DNA of 64,000 nt from JACKJA01 sp050297015. GTDB lineage: Bacteria; Pseudomonadota; Alphaproteobacteria; Micavibrionales; Micavibrionaceae. The position numbers and the translations under genes were made by a program. Positions 33,839-43,503 of the stretch are shown piece by piece. Within the stretch, counting starts at the first letter, position 1; every line of letters starts with the position of its first letter. A model generated the notes under the pieces. The model saw nothing but the letters and a program-made list of their open reading frames with translations. It did no database searches and was not told the origin of the DNA. Where the stretch lies: contig JBNKRZ010000032.1 in the NCBI GenBank assembly GCA_050297015.1, forward strand, positions 1 to 64,000, read 5' to 3'.

Positions 33839-35442
33839 TGAACGTCTCCCGTAATTTGTATCTCGGCCACATAATCCTCCTTGGCGACATCCTTCGCAGA
33901 GACACCAGACGCACCAGAGAATTGAGCGCTATAATCCAAACCGATCAAATTGCGTTTTATCGTCACCTCATAATCCGGGAAAGCTTTTTGCAAACGCGCA
34001 CTCAGCTCTTTAACTTCCTGCACCCCTTTTTCCAAATCAACTGTTTGAGGAAACGTCATTTTGAAAAGAGCCTCAAATGTAGATTTTTTCTCCTCTGTAG
34101 AGTCAGCGCCATAGCCATAAGGATCAACAACCTTCGGGGGAGTATGCTTATTCAGCGCAAAGGAATCTAGACGCACCTCCCCCCCCAAAGCCTCCGTCGC
34201 GCTCTTAACAAAAGGCAATATTTTCATACGGCCTTTTTCAAAGGAATCATAAGCCCCCAACGTTCCCCGGATAAGCTCAATATCCAAACCTTGCCCTTCC
34301 ATACGGGCAATCTCTTCACGATAAGAAGCCTCCGCACGCACCAGATGACTTTGCTGAACACCGACATCCTCCTGCGCAGCAAATAAAGCCTGTGACTGCT
34401 GAAACAATTGCCAAGCAAGATAACCCGCGCCGAGGACAAAAAGCAGGAACAAAAATGAAACCGCTTGGCGCATCTGCGCGACCTTATCCAAACGCTGCAA
34501 AGACATCGGCAACGTAAATTTGGTTTTACGCCCGGCCCAAGCAACATGAAGGCCATCAGCATAACGGGGGGAATCCTGAACGCCTAAGGGAACCCCAACA
34601 AACTGCGCCAACTGATTCACAGTATAAGACGTATAATTGCATGGAATGTCGATCAAGGTCTCCAAGACATCACCGGCTTGGGGATGGGCAACCACAACCA
34701 CATTAATCCCATCATCGGAAGAAAAGCCAAAACGAGAAAGATAACTGAGCGTTGCCTTAAACTCCTGAAACACTTCCCGCGCCCAGCCCTCATGATCGGA
34801 ATCCGTATCAATCACAGGCGTCATACGAGTCATCGCCAGTTGACCATCACGAATAATAACCTGGCGCATTCCACCATTTCGATGCTGCCCCATAAAAACG
34901 GTCCAGCGAGGCGTTTTCTTCTTCTTTCCGGCCTGCCTCGATGCAATCGCCTGAACAAGATCAGCAGATTCCACCGGCAACAGGAAAAGACCGGCAATCG
35001 ATGACATTGAAAGCGTAACGGCCTCAATCGCCTTCGACACCGTTTCAGAGAGAGGAATCGCAGCAAAGAGATACGTCCCCTTCTTAGCCAAAGGAGAATC
35101 AGAACCCGGCGCCCTTTTTACAGGAAGAGCGCCACGCACGGGATAATTCGGAAAAGCCACCTGCAATTTACGTCGCAGAACATTGGCCTTATCCATCACG
35201 CCGACATTCGGCATGCGTTGCCCGCCCTTAAAGTGCTGGTCAGTCGCGTCATTCAGAATGACAACCGACTTCCCTTTACAATCCTTTCGGAGCAATTCCG
35301 CAATAAGCGTCTCAATCTTTTCCCTCTCCCACGGCACAATATCAACAAGACGGCACGCCCGCGCCGTTACATCGTACACGCACAAAGCATCATCCGTCAC
35401 AAGCAAAACGGCACGGGATGGGGATAAAAAAGAAAGCGCCAT
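33835..35442 (-). CDS. PilM/PilN-like fused alignment protein (MshI-like)
   Basis: A 535-residue protein. The cytoplasmic part (1-325) has the loose actin-like fold expected of PilM or MshI (FLSPSRAVLLVTDDALCVYD opening). One transmembrane helix follows at about 327-347, then a coiled coil (350-390) and a periplasmic PilN-type domain. It thus combines functions that are two proteins in Pseudomonas. It lies between pilC and the PilO-like gene, as expected for a platform-alignment complex. The family call is by architecture and order. Confidence 0.75.
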   Translation of the reverse strand: MALSFLSPSRAVLLVTDDALCVYDVTARACRLVDIVPWEREKIETLIAELLRKDCKGKSVVILNDATDQHFKGGQRMPNVGVMDKANVLRRKLQVAFPNYPVRGALPVKRAPGSDSPLAKKGTYLFAAIPLSETVSKAIEAVTLSMSSIAGLFLLPVESADLVQAIASRQAGKKKKTPRWTVFMGQHRNGGMRQVIIRDGQLAMTRMTPVIDTDSDHEGWAREVFQEFKATLSYLSRFGFSSDDGINVVVVAHPQAGDVLETLIDIPCNYTSYTVNQLAQFVGVPLGVQDSPRYADGLHVAWAGRKTKFTLPMSLQRLDKVAQMRQAVSFLFLLFVLGAGYLAWQLFQQSQALFAAQEDVGVQQSHLVRAEASYREEIARMEGQGLDIELIRGTLGAYDSFEKGRMKILPFVKSATEALGGEVRLDSFALNKHTPPKVVDPYGYGADSTEEKKSTFEALFKMTFPQTVDLEKGVQEVKELSARLQKAFPDYEVTIKRNLIGLDYSAQFSGASGVSAKDVAKEDYVAEIQITGDVQ

Positions 35443-35480
35443 ATCAAACTGAAACCCTATTGATTGTTAATTTTGGCATC

Positions 35481-36731
35481 CTAAAACCCTATATTCTCGA
35501 AACTGGAATAAATCGGCCCAAACACCGCAAGAGCGATCCACGCTATCATACCCCCAAGCACCATGGTAAGGAAAGGCTCAATCATAGATATCAACCCCTG
35601 AATAGCCTCATCCACATCTTTCGTATAAAATTCAGACACTTGCTCCAGAACAGGTGTCAAGTTCCCGGATTCTTCCCCCACCTTCAAAATGCGAACGACC
35701 ATACTAGGGAACTCTCCCGTTTCATTGAAAGCCGTCGATAGCGGCGCACCCGTCTGCACGCGCTCATACACCACGTCAAGCGCCTCAGCCAAAGCCAGAT
35801 TAGCAACAGTGCCACGGGCAGAATCAAGACTTTTCAGAATATCAATTCCACTGGCAAACAAAGCGCCAAACGTCTGAGCAAAACGCGCAATATTAATTTT
35901 TCGGATCAAGGGACCGGCAATCGGAACGCTCAACGCAATCGTATCAAAGCGATACGCCATATCATCCGACAGCGTTCGAATAGCTTTTAAAATAAAGAAC
36001 AAAACAACAGGGGCTAAGAGCAACAACATACCACCAGATACAGGAAACCCCAGCAAACTAAACACCGGATCGGCGAAAAAGTCGGACGTATTCATCAACC
36101 ACTGCGTATACCAAGGTATCGCTTGATCTATATTCTCAATAAAGCCGACGATATCGGGAACGACATGCCCCATCATCACATATATCGTTATCAAAATAAC
36201 CACAACAAGGATCATCGGATAGCGCGTCGCCTTACGCACTTTGGCCTGCATCTCATCAATCCATTTCAGGAAGTGAATCAGATGAAGATAAACCGATGTT
36301 AAATCACCCGTTTCTTCCCCCGATGCAATAAGAGAAACATAAAGCGGCTTAAAAACTTTCGGGTGAAGAGCCATCGCCTCCGACAACGCAGCCCCTTCCG
36401 AAACATCCCGGCAAATCTCCGCCATAATATCGCGCAAACCGTCATGGTCCGTTGCATCACGGATATCCGCCAAAGCATCCAACAAAGAAACCCCGGCACC
36501 CTGCATTTGTTCCAGATGCATAAAAAGCTGTATCAAATCACGGACAGTGACTTTCTTTGTTAAAGCCAGTCCTCCCAGAGCACCCTTCTTTTTAACCAAA
36601 GGTGCACATTGGAGAAGCTCCATCCCGGCGCTCTGCAGCTGATTATATAAGTCGATCTCACTCGCAGCGGAAACAACCCCCCGAACAGGCCGCCCCTTAC
36701 TATTGATCGCTCTGTACTTATATCGTTCTAT
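35481..36731 (-). CDS. pilC: type IV pilus inner-membrane platform protein PilC/MshG, probable AUA start
   Basis: Platform on which the assembly ATPase works; two GspF domains with several transmembrane helices. The first ATG (36623) would start at MELLQCAPL and remove the conserved N-terminus. Reading upstream in frame gives ERYKYRAINSKGRPVRG, the normal family opening, beginning at an ATA codon that has GGAG seven bases before it. A stop codon lies just beyond, and there is no ATG, GTG or TTG in between. Starting at ATA gives 416 residues, close to family length. Either the gene uses a rare AUA start or the base is an assembly error. It lies 46 bases after pilB. Confidence 0.88.
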   Translation of the reverse strand: MERYKYRAINSKGRPVRGVVSAASEIDLYNQLQSAGMELLQCAPLVKKKGALGGLALTKKVTVRDLIQLFMHLEQMQGAGVSLLDALADIRDATDHDGLRDIMAEICRDVSEGAALSEAMALHPKVFKPLYVSLIASGEETGDLTSVYLHLIHFLKWIDEMQAKVRKATRYPMILVVVILITIYVMMGHVVPDIVGFIENIDQAIPWYTQWLMNTSDFFADPVFSLLGFPVSGGMLLLLAPVVLFFILKAIRTLSDDMAYRFDTIALSVPIAGPLIRKINIARFAQTFGALFASGIDILKSLDSARGTVANLALAEALDVVYERVQTGAPLSTAFNETGEFPSMVVRILKVGEESGNLTPVLEQVSEFYTKDVDEAIQGLISMIEPFLTMVLGGMIAWIALAVFGPIYSSFENIGF

Positions 36732-36777
36732 TGTTTTTCTCCGAAAGCTTGCTGGTCACGCAAAAAGAAGAGAACGC

Positions 36778-38625
36778 TTATTTGGAAACACTGACAACCT
36801 TGGAAAGAGCTTCAAAGGTTGTTACGCCCTCAAGAATTTTAAGAATGCCATCATCAGCCATACTTTTAAAGCCTTTTTCGACAGCTTTATTCTTTAAATC
36901 AGCTTTTGAGCCCCCACCAGCAACAATTTCATCGAGATCATCATCAAACATTAAAATCTCAACCGCAGCCGTCCGACCTTTGTATCCCTGTCCTTCACAG
37001 GAAGGGCAGCCCCCCTGTCGCGCTTTGTAAATCGTAGGCGGATCGTTCGGATCAACACCAAGAATTTCACATTCCTGTGCATCCGCCGTATAGGGCACAC
37101 GGCAATCCGGGCAAACTTTTCGCACCAAACGTTGTGCAAACACAGAGATAACAGCCCCGGCAATCATTCCCGGCTTCAGCCCCAAATCAAGCATACGAGG
37201 AATAGCGCCAAACGAATCATTGGTGTGCAAGGTCGTGTAAACCTGGTGCCCTGTCATCGCCGCTTTCAAAGCCATTTCAGCCGTTGTTTTATCTCGGATT
37301 TCACCAATAAAGATAATATCGGGGTCTTGCCGCAAAAGTGCCTTAATCCCGTCGGCAAATTCCAAAACGCCTTCACGCACATGCGTTTGCCGAATCATCG
37401 GTAAGGAATACTCTACAGGGTCTTCCAAGGTTTGAATATTAATCTCAACATCATTAATCGCATTAAGCATCGAATAGAGAGACGTTGATTTACCACTCCC
37501 CGTTGGGCCCGTCACAATAATAATCCCTTCCGGCCGTGTCTGGGATTTCTTGATATTGCTTAAATTCAACTCACTAAAGCCCAGCGCTTCCAAAGGCAAG
37601 ATACTGGCGCTCTGGTCTAAAACCCGCAAAACAATATTCTCACCATGGACCGTCGGCAAAGAGGATACACGGAAATCCGCTTCCCGCCCCCCGATATTCA
37701 TGTGAAAGCGTCCATCCTGCGGCGTAAGCTTGTCCGCAATATTCATATTGGAAATAATTTTCAGCCGTTGCGATATCGCCTGCCAGTGCTGTTTGTGAAG
37801 TATCTGTGCCGTGTAGAGAACACCGTCCTTACGGTAACGTAAGCGCACAAAGTTTTCCTCCGGCTCAAAGTGCAAATCGGATGCCCCTACTTTCACAGCC
37901 TCAAACACAAGAGCATTCACAAGGCGGACAATCGGGTGCGTGTAAGCCTCCTCCTCCGCAAGTTTGGAAACATCAGCGGAATCACCACCCTCCTCCAGCT
38001 CTTTCAAAATACCGCTAATACTGCTCGCATAGCCATAAGCCGCATCAATAGCCTCCGACAAGACGGAAGGCGTTGTCACCAAAGGCGTAAGAGCCAAATG
38101 TTTAGGGATAAATTGGCGCAACGTATCGGTTGCCACAACGTCATAAGGGTCCGCCATAACGACCAACGCTTCTTTATCCGTCACAGAAACGGGAAGGACC
38201 TGCAATTTAACAGCTGTTGCTTTATCAACCAACTCCAACGCAGCACTATCGAGAATTGTCGCTTTCGGATCAAAGACGGAAAACCCGGAAGTCTCGGCCA
38301 AAAAGTTCGTTAGGGTTTCCTGAGTGATAAAACCCAGATCAACCAGAACCTCTCCCAAGAGCTTTCCGCTAACCTTCTTTTCTTGAAGCGCAACATTCAG
38401 CTGATCCGGGGTAATCAGACCGCGCTCAACGAGACGATCGCCGATCCGTCCGCTACCATCACCAGCCGCTGTCTGCGCGCCCCCTGCGCCATAAGCCTCC
38501 GCCACGCCGCGGCCCGTCGGCACCAGCGTTTTCGTTTCAGGCACCTTCGCGCCAGAATCGGAAGCTGCAGCACCTACCGGCTGTACAGCTCTTTGTTCGG
38601 GTGAATTTTCAGCCCCGTCAGTCAT
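36778..38625 (-). CDS. pilB: type IV pilus assembly ATPase (PilB/MshE-like)
   Basis: Extension motor of 615 residues. A disordered Gly/Ala-rich N-terminus (1-58) is followed by an MshEN-type domain (GRIGDRLVERGLITPDQL), a possible c-di-GMP-binding module in MshE. Then come the ATPase core with Walker A GPTGSGKST (373-381), Asp box TLEDPVEYSLP, Walker B IIFIGEIRD and a tetracysteine zinc loop (C505, C508, C540, C543). AAGGA eight bases before the ATG supports the start. It is the first gene of the pilus run on this strand. Confidence 0.94.
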   Translation of the reverse strand: MTDGAENSPEQRAVQPVGAAASDSGAKVPETKTLVPTGRGVAEAYGAGGAQTAAGDGSGRIGDRLVERGLITPDQLNVALQEKKVSGKLLGEVLVDLGFITQETLTNFLAETSGFSVFDPKATILDSAALELVDKATAVKLQVLPVSVTDKEALVVMADPYDVVATDTLRQFIPKHLALTPLVTTPSVLSEAIDAAYGYASSISGILKELEEGGDSADVSKLAEEEAYTHPIVRLVNALVFEAVKVGASDLHFEPEENFVRLRYRKDGVLYTAQILHKQHWQAISQRLKIISNMNIADKLTPQDGRFHMNIGGREADFRVSSLPTVHGENIVLRVLDQSASILPLEALGFSELNLSNIKKSQTRPEGIIIVTGPTGSGKSTSLYSMLNAINDVEINIQTLEDPVEYSLPMIRQTHVREGVLEFADGIKALLRQDPDIIFIGEIRDKTTAEMALKAAMTGHQVYTTLHTNDSFGAIPRMLDLGLKPGMIAGAVISVFAQRLVRKVCPDCRVPYTADAQECEILGVDPNDPPTIYKARQGGCPSCEGQGYKGRTAAVEILMFDDDLDEIVAGGGSKADLKNKAVEKGFKSMADDGILKILEGVTTFEALSKVVSVSK

Positions 38626-38760
38626 TGATCTAATCCTTAAATCCGTTTTATGCGTTTATTACAGCTAAAAAACTTCAGAACACAAAGTTTATGATACTAG
38701 AATTAAAGTAAAAATCTAAAAAAAAGAATAATTCATTATGAAAACAAGAGGTGCACCCCC

Positions 38761-40110
38761 TCACCCCTCATAAAATGTAACCTGAATATTCGCCCCCGTG
38801 GGCTTATTGTCAACAACGGAAATATGAGCGCCATGAGCCGATGCAATCCATTTAACCATAGCAAGTCCTAAACCGCTGCCTTGCGTGCCGCTTTTTTTTA
38901 TACGATAGAAACGCTCAAATATTTGTTTCTTCTGATCGTCGGGAATACCCGGACCGGAATCCATAACCTCTAACAGAACTTTCCCACCATTTTCGCTCAG
39001 AGCCACCTTCAGCTGTCCTGATTCCGGCATAAATTTAAGGGCGTTATCAAGTAAATTACGCAACATTATGCGCAGAGCATCATCATTCCCCTGCACAATT
39101 ATTCCAGCCTGAATATCAGACCCTAGCTCTTTCTTTTTCGCCACTACCAAGGAAGAGACTTCCTTTAGGGTTTCTTCTGTTAACAAAGAAAAATCCACGG
39201 CGCAAAAAGGGAAATCCTGACTTTGCAATCGTGAAAAAGACAAAAGTTGCTCAATCATACGGGCTGCCCTGTCAATTGCCGCAACCAGATTGTCTAACCC
39301 TTCACGCTCTTGGTCATCACGGCTCTTCTTAAGCAAAACTTGCGCCTGCATTTTCATCGCGGCCAGAGGGGTTCGCAATTCGTGCGCGGCATTATCGGTG
39401 AATTCCCGCTCACGCTGTATACTTTCCTCCATCCGCAAAAACAGATCATTCAGAGCCTTGATCAAAGGCATAATTTCCCGTGGAATAGCTGCCACCCGCA
39501 CAGCCGAAAGATCATTTACATCACGGGAATCAATCGCACGCGACAAAGTATCAAACGGCTTCAAACTACGGCTTGCCCCCCACCAAACAAGAATCAGCAC
39601 CAACGGAATAAAAAGAGAAGCCGGAAGCGTTAAACTTTTAGCCAAGTCCTGCGTAATATCTTGCCGCACGTCTTGCTTTTCCGCGACCTCAACCGTTACC
39701 CCTGATTTTTCTCCCAAAAAGACAAAAAACCGCCACTCATCATCACCTATACGATGATTTGAAAACCCGGGAGGCGCTCGAAAACCAGCAAACTCACGAG
39801 CACTTGCCGATTGAGTAACCAAAAGCTCCTCTTTCCAAATCCTGAAAGCGATATTTTTCTCATAAGGGTGTGTTGAAACGGACTCCTCGACCCCTAACTC
39901 GATTGGTTCCTTCTTGTGCTCATCCAGTTCATGCTCCGCCAGACGTAAGAAAAACTGAGCCGTATGAACCAATTCGGCATCATAAACTTCTTCAATTTCA
40001 TGATAGGCATTCAGCAAAGATAAAGAAGCAACCGCCGCCCCTGTCAGAAAAAGAGGGATCGTAATCAAAACCAAAAGACGTAATCTTAATGAATATTTTT
40101 TCACATCCAT
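38761..40110 (-). CDS. sensor histidine kinase (QseC/TctE-like)
   Basis: From ATG 40110 the protein has 449 residues: a first transmembrane helix (about 10-35), a periplasmic region of about 130 residues, a second helix (about 162-180), HAMP, the dimerisation domain with phospho-His H243 in AAHELRTPLAAMK, and an ATPase domain with NLLDNALKFMP, DSGPGIP and GSGLGLAM. A longer frame upstream overlaps the regulator and is rejected; the chosen start overlaps the regulator's stop by 10 bases. The cognate partner is the OmpR regulator at 40101. The ligand is unknown. Confidence 0.92.
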   Translation of the reverse strand: MDVKKYSLRLRLLVLITIPLFLTGAAVASLSLLNAYHEIEEVYDAELVHTAQFFLRLAEHELDEHKKEPIELGVEESVSTHPYEKNIAFRIWKEELLVTQSASAREFAGFRAPPGFSNHRIGDDEWRFFVFLGEKSGVTVEVAEKQDVRQDITQDLAKSLTLPASLFIPLVLILVWWGASRSLKPFDTLSRAIDSRDVNDLSAVRVAAIPREIMPLIKALNDLFLRMEESIQREREFTDNAAHELRTPLAAMKMQAQVLLKKSRDDQEREGLDNLVAAIDRAARMIEQLLSFSRLQSQDFPFCAVDFSLLTEETLKEVSSLVVAKKKELGSDIQAGIIVQGNDDALRIMLRNLLDNALKFMPESGQLKVALSENGGKVLLEVMDSGPGIPDDQKKQIFERFYRIKKSGTQGSGLGLAMVKWIASAHGAHISVVDNKPTGANIQVTFYEG

Positions 40111-40763
40111 GGAGGCACCATATAACCGACACCGCGAATTGTCTTTATCAAATCTTTGCCCAGTTTTCGCCGCAAAGCCGAGATATGAACCTCTATCGTA
40201 TTGCTCTCGATATCGCCGCTTTCCCAATCATAAATATGTTCTTCGATCCGGCTTTTGCTGATGGCGCGCCCGATATTGCTCATCAATATTTCTAAAACAG
40301 CGCGTTCCCGCCCAGACAGCGCTATAGGCGCTCCATCTTTTGTAATTTGTGCGCCAACAGGATCAAACGTAATCCCGCCCCAAACAATAAGCGGTGTTGC
40401 ACGCCCTTGAGTGCGACGCATCAAAGCATTGCAGCGGGCAATCAGCTCATCCAGATCAAAAGGCTTAATAAGGTAATCGTCCGCGCCAGTATTCAGCCCC
40501 TCTATCTTTTGGCTCACCGTGTCACGTGCTGTCAGGAATAAAACGGGGCGTTCATCACCGTTTTTCCGAATTTCTCTCAAAAAATCCAGCCCCGATTGCC
40601 CCGGCAAATTAATATCAAGAACCAGCAAATCATACGAGGTCGTGAGAAGCGCCTCTTCCGCCTCTTCTGCATCCTGACACCAATCCACAGCGAAGGCTGT
40701 CTTTAACCCCGCCGCCGTCGCCTTCCCCAACATCTCGTCATCCTCGATCAATAAAACCCGCAT
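40101..40763 (-). CDS. OmpR-family response regulator
   Basis: A 220-residue regulator: receiver domain (1-115) with acidic pocket EDD, phosphoacceptor D50 in LLVLDINLPGQSGLD and TARD, then a winged-helix DNA-binding domain (ERAVLEILMSNIGRAISKSRIEEHIY, RRKLGKDLIKTIRGVGYMV). It resembles QseB and TctD. It precedes and overlaps the kinase gene. Being directly upstream of the pilus locus makes pilus control possible, though it equally may act on its own neighbours. Confidence 0.95.
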   Translation of the reverse strand: MRVLLIEDDEMLGKATAAGLKTAFAVDWCQDAEEAEEALLTTSYDLLVLDINLPGQSGLDFLREIRKNGDERPVLFLTARDTVSQKIEGLNTGADDYLIKPFDLDELIARCNALMRRTQGRATPLIVWGGITFDPVGAQITKDGAPIALSGRERAVLEILMSNIGRAISKSRIEEHIYDWESGDIESNTIEVHISALRRKLGKDLIKTIRGVGYMVPPWM

Positions 40764-40768
40764 ATATT

Positions 40769-41344
40769 TTACCCCGTTGGCACCTGAACACCGAGCGTTT
40801 CCAGCAAGTGATAATAAAGAAAAACGATCACAATAAGCAGCATAACAGTGACAATAATTTTGTATTTGAGGGCATATTTACGGCGAACGGCAGATTCACG
40901 ATGCGCAACCACATCGAACATTTCATCGCCGAAGCGAATAGACAAAAATGTTCCGAAAGCACAAAGAATAATCAGGCTCCAATATGGCCATGGCGTTGTC
41001 AGTATCTTATGAAACAAAAATGTCAAAACCGTTTTCTCATACACATCCGGGAAAAAAAATAACGTGGTAATATTAATTACAGCCGCCACACCCCACACAA
41101 ACAGCTCTATGAGGAACATTTTCACTCCCATGATAAGCCTGATAGGGAAATCAATCAAAAACCCAGCATCGGCGATAGGCGTGCACAAAACAAAAAAGCT
41201 CCACGTTAGAGCTAAAACACCGCCCCCCGTGGCCATTCCGTAATGCCAAACCAGATACGCAAAATAGGCCACCAGAAGCAGCAACAAAAGAAAGAACTTA
41301 ATCAATCCTTGGCGCTGGGTCTGATGTCCTAAAAAACTAATCAT
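40769..41344 (-). CDS. multi-pass membrane protein of unknown function
   Basis: About 191 residues with roughly five hydrophobic helices (LIKFFLLLLLLVAYFAYLVW, VLALTWSFFVLCTPIADAGFLIDFPI, an internal pair near 90-150 and a C-terminal one near 165-185). The start may be ATG 41344 or a TTG three codons earlier. It follows the TPR gene by 11 bases and precedes the response-regulator gene by 5, so it may share the two-component operon. No family was recognised with confidence. Confidence 0.65.
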   Translation of the reverse strand: MISFLGHQTQRQGLIKFFLLLLLLVAYFAYLVWHYGMATGGGVLALTWSFFVLCTPIADAGFLIDFPIRLIMGVKMFLIELFVWGVAAVINITTLFFFPDVYEKTVLTFLFHKILTTPWPYWSLIILCAFGTFLSIRFGDEMFDVVAHRESAVRRKYALKYKIIVTVMLLIVIVFLYYHLLETLGVQVPTG

Positions 41345-41355
41345 GGGGAGCAAGT

Positions 41356-42063
41356 TTAGTTATATCGCGCGGCTTTGTCATCCTTGGGTTGCGATTTTTC
41401 CCGCGCTTCTGCAAGAGCAGCCTGAATTTCCTGATGACGACCGGCATCGGCCAGCGGACGATCCGGGCGTGGCGCGGCTTGCAAGGCATGTTCCAGAACG
41501 GTGACCGCTTCTCCATACCGCCCGTTCTGTAAGAGAAAATCGCCATAGAAGAAATTCGCATCAATACCATCAGGGTTGATTGCGAGCGCCTGCTTCAGAT
41601 GTTTTTCTGCCTCATCATTATCCCCAAAAGAAATCGGCCAACCGGGCACCTGATAGTACAAAGACCCCAATGAAGTATAAGCCGAGCCATCCAGAGCCTT
41701 CGGATCAATTGCCAGCGCTTCTTCAAATAGCGCCTTAGCTTTCTTAACCTTCGGCAGCCCGGACATATTTTTGGTAATCCCGGCATCTGTAGACAATACA
41801 ATCCCTTCCCAGATTTTTAATGCCGGATTGTGGGGAGAAGCGTTATTCGCCCTAGAGGCATAAGCCTCCAGCGCCGCTATCTTTTCCAATTTAGAGCTTT
41901 TATCCGGCACCCGGTATTTGATCGTAGCCCACTCCTTTTGAATATAAGACAAAGCGTCATGGGAAGCAGAAGTTTTTCCTGCTATAGCCACTGTTTGCGC
42001 TTGCTGGGCGTAAGCCGGCATGGCTATAAAAATCAAAAGAACCAATGTGAATATCTGTTTCAT
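41356..42063 (-). CDS. secreted TPR-repeat protein
   Basis: A 235-residue protein with a signal peptide cut after AYAQ (about residue 20), then helical TPR-like repeats (ALFEEALAIDPKALDGSAYTSLGSLYY; KHLKQALAINPDGIDANFFYGDFLLQNGRYGEAVTVLEHAL). GAGGAG before the ATG is strong. It lies in the periplasm or on the outer membrane and probably forms a binding scaffold. The middle piece VPGWPISFGDNDEAEKHL is also seen in small TPR proteins of other proteobacteria. The partner is unknown. Confidence 0.8.
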   Translation of the reverse strand: MKQIFTLVLLIFIAMPAYAQQAQTVAIAGKTSASHDALSYIQKEWATIKYRVPDKSSKLEKIAALEAYASRANNASPHNPALKIWEGIVLSTDAGITKNMSGLPKVKKAKALFEEALAIDPKALDGSAYTSLGSLYYQVPGWPISFGDNDEAEKHLKQALAINPDGIDANFFYGDFLLQNGRYGEAVTVLEHALQAAPRPDRPLADAGRHQEIQAALAEAREKSQPKDDKAARYN

Positions 42064-42080
42064 TTTTCTCTCCTCGTTTT

Positions 42081-42839
42081 CTATGAAACTTTTTGTGATT
42101 GCAAAATCTCTTCAGCGATATCGCGTTTTTCCGTCAAACCGCCATCAACAACACGCGGCAACAGGGCATTGACCCGCACGAACAGCGATTCCGGGAACCC
42201 GATATAAACGTCCTTTTTATCCCGCTCAATGGCATCAAAAATAATCCCGACCACCTTTTCCGGATCATCATTCACCACATGAGTGCGCTCATGCAGCTCT
42301 GCAACGGGCCCGCTATTCAGCGGTGTTTTTACCGCACGCGGTGCCACATGAGTAACCATAACGCCCTTACCGTCCAGCTCCCGCCGCAGCCCTTCGCTAA
42401 AGCTTTTAATGGCGGCCTTAGTTGCGGAATAGACCGTAAAATGCGGAAAGGCCAGCGAACCAAAAATGGAGCCTATATTAACAATCTGCCCCGCCCCCCG
42501 TTCGCGCATACCAGGCACGAGGGCCTGTGCGAGACGGATGGGGGCCTCCACATTTATTTTCAACATCGCGGAGACGGAGTCCACATCTTGTTCCTCCGTA
42601 TGGCCGAAATACATGATGCCCGCCAGATTCACCAAAACATCAACCTCCATCCCAGCCAGTTTTTCACAAAGCGCTGTTAAGCTTGCGGGATCCGACAAAT
42701 CCGCCGTAATGACATTTTCACCTTCACCCCGGTCCACAACGGTTACGCGCGCCCCAGCCGTCTCCAGACGCGCTGTCAGCAAGGAGCCCATAGCGCCCTG
42801 CCCGCCTGTCACAACGACATGTTTTCCTTTAAGCTGCAT
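42081..42839 (-). CDS. short-chain dehydrogenase/reductase
   Basis: An NAD(P)-dependent oxidoreductase of about 252 residues from ATG 42839. Cofactor loop TGGQGAMG (11-18), NLAG, and catalytic S124, Y137 and K141 in NIGSIFG and YSATKAAIKSF are all present. It overlaps the diiron gene upstream by 11 bases. With the ligase, diiron protein and hemolysin-family gene it forms a four-gene set, where it could reduce or oxidise a fatty-acid-derived intermediate. Substrate unknown. Confidence 0.88.
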   Translation of the reverse strand: MQLKGKHVVVTGGQGAMGSLLTARLETAGARVTVVDRGEGENVITADLSDPASLTALCEKLAGMEVDVLVNLAGIMYFGHTEEQDVDSVSAMLKINVEAPIRLAQALVPGMRERGAGQIVNIGSIFGSLAFPHFTVYSATKAAIKSFSEGLRRELDGKGVMVTHVAPRAVKTPLNSGPVAELHERTHVVNDDPEKVVGIIFDAIERDKKDVYIGFPESLFVRVNALLPRVVDGGLTEKRDIAEEILQSQKVS

Positions 42840-43503
42840 CTTTGGCCTCCGCCTTATCATGAGGGATCGCACGCATCACATTGGCAAACAGACGAAACGC
42901 ATCATTAGCCACTTCAATGATCGCGGCTTGATCTTCAGGATCGACAATTTTGTCCATCAATTTTTTAAAAAAAGCCATGTGCTCGATATCGAGAGAGCCA
43001 TGCGAAAACAGATAGGTAAAAGCACTTTGCGGTAAATCAAGCGCCATCTTCACAGCTTCCGCACCGTTCGTAGCGATCTGCATGCTGGTGCTTTCCAGCA
43101 TAAAAACCATTCCAAAAAAACCAACCGGGTTCTTTTTATTCAACACCATATAGTTATAGGCGTTCATCGCATCAGTTTCGAGATTAGGCTTACTTACGCG
43201 CGCGGCTTCTTTATCACCACCGGCCGCCTGAATATCATTCAGAATCCACTCCTCATGTCCGATTTCCTCCTTCAGATATTCAACAATAGGCTTGTGAAGC
43301 CAATGCTTCTCCTCCGGCAGTTGCGCGCCCATTGTCATCAAAAAGGGCACGGTATGTTTCACATGGTGATAAGCCTGCGTCAGGTAGGCAATATAAGTTT
43401 CCCGGGAAATATTCCCCGTTAAGCCGTCCGTCAATTGCGGCACACTATAAAGTTCGCGGCGCGCCTCTTCCGTCTCACTGACCAGTCGATCATAAAAACT
43501 CAT
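42829..43503 (-). CDS. haem-oxygenase-like diiron family protein (TenA/iron-containing redox enzyme)
   Basis: From ATG 43503, with GGAGG eight bases upstream, the protein has 224 residues and is all helical. Likely metal ligands appear in EEIGHEEW, MLESTSMQ and HGSLDIEHM, the pattern of haem-oxygenase-like diiron oxidases, a group that includes UndA (alkene formation from fatty acids) and some N-oxygenases. A thiaminase-like TenA without metal is the alternative. It overlaps the ligase gene by 14 bases, a tight coupling that suggests they act in sequence. Confidence 0.8.
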   Translation of the reverse strand: MSFYDRLVSETEEARRELYSVPQLTDGLTGNISRETYIAYLTQAYHHVKHTVPFLMTMGAQLPEEKHWLHKPIVEYLKEEIGHEEWILNDIQAAGGDKEAARVSKPNLETDAMNAYNYMVLNKKNPVGFFGMVFMLESTSMQIATNGAEAVKMALDLPQSAFTYLFSHGSLDIEHMAFFKKLMDKIVDPEDQAAIIEVANDAFRLFANVMRAIPHDKAEAKDAA

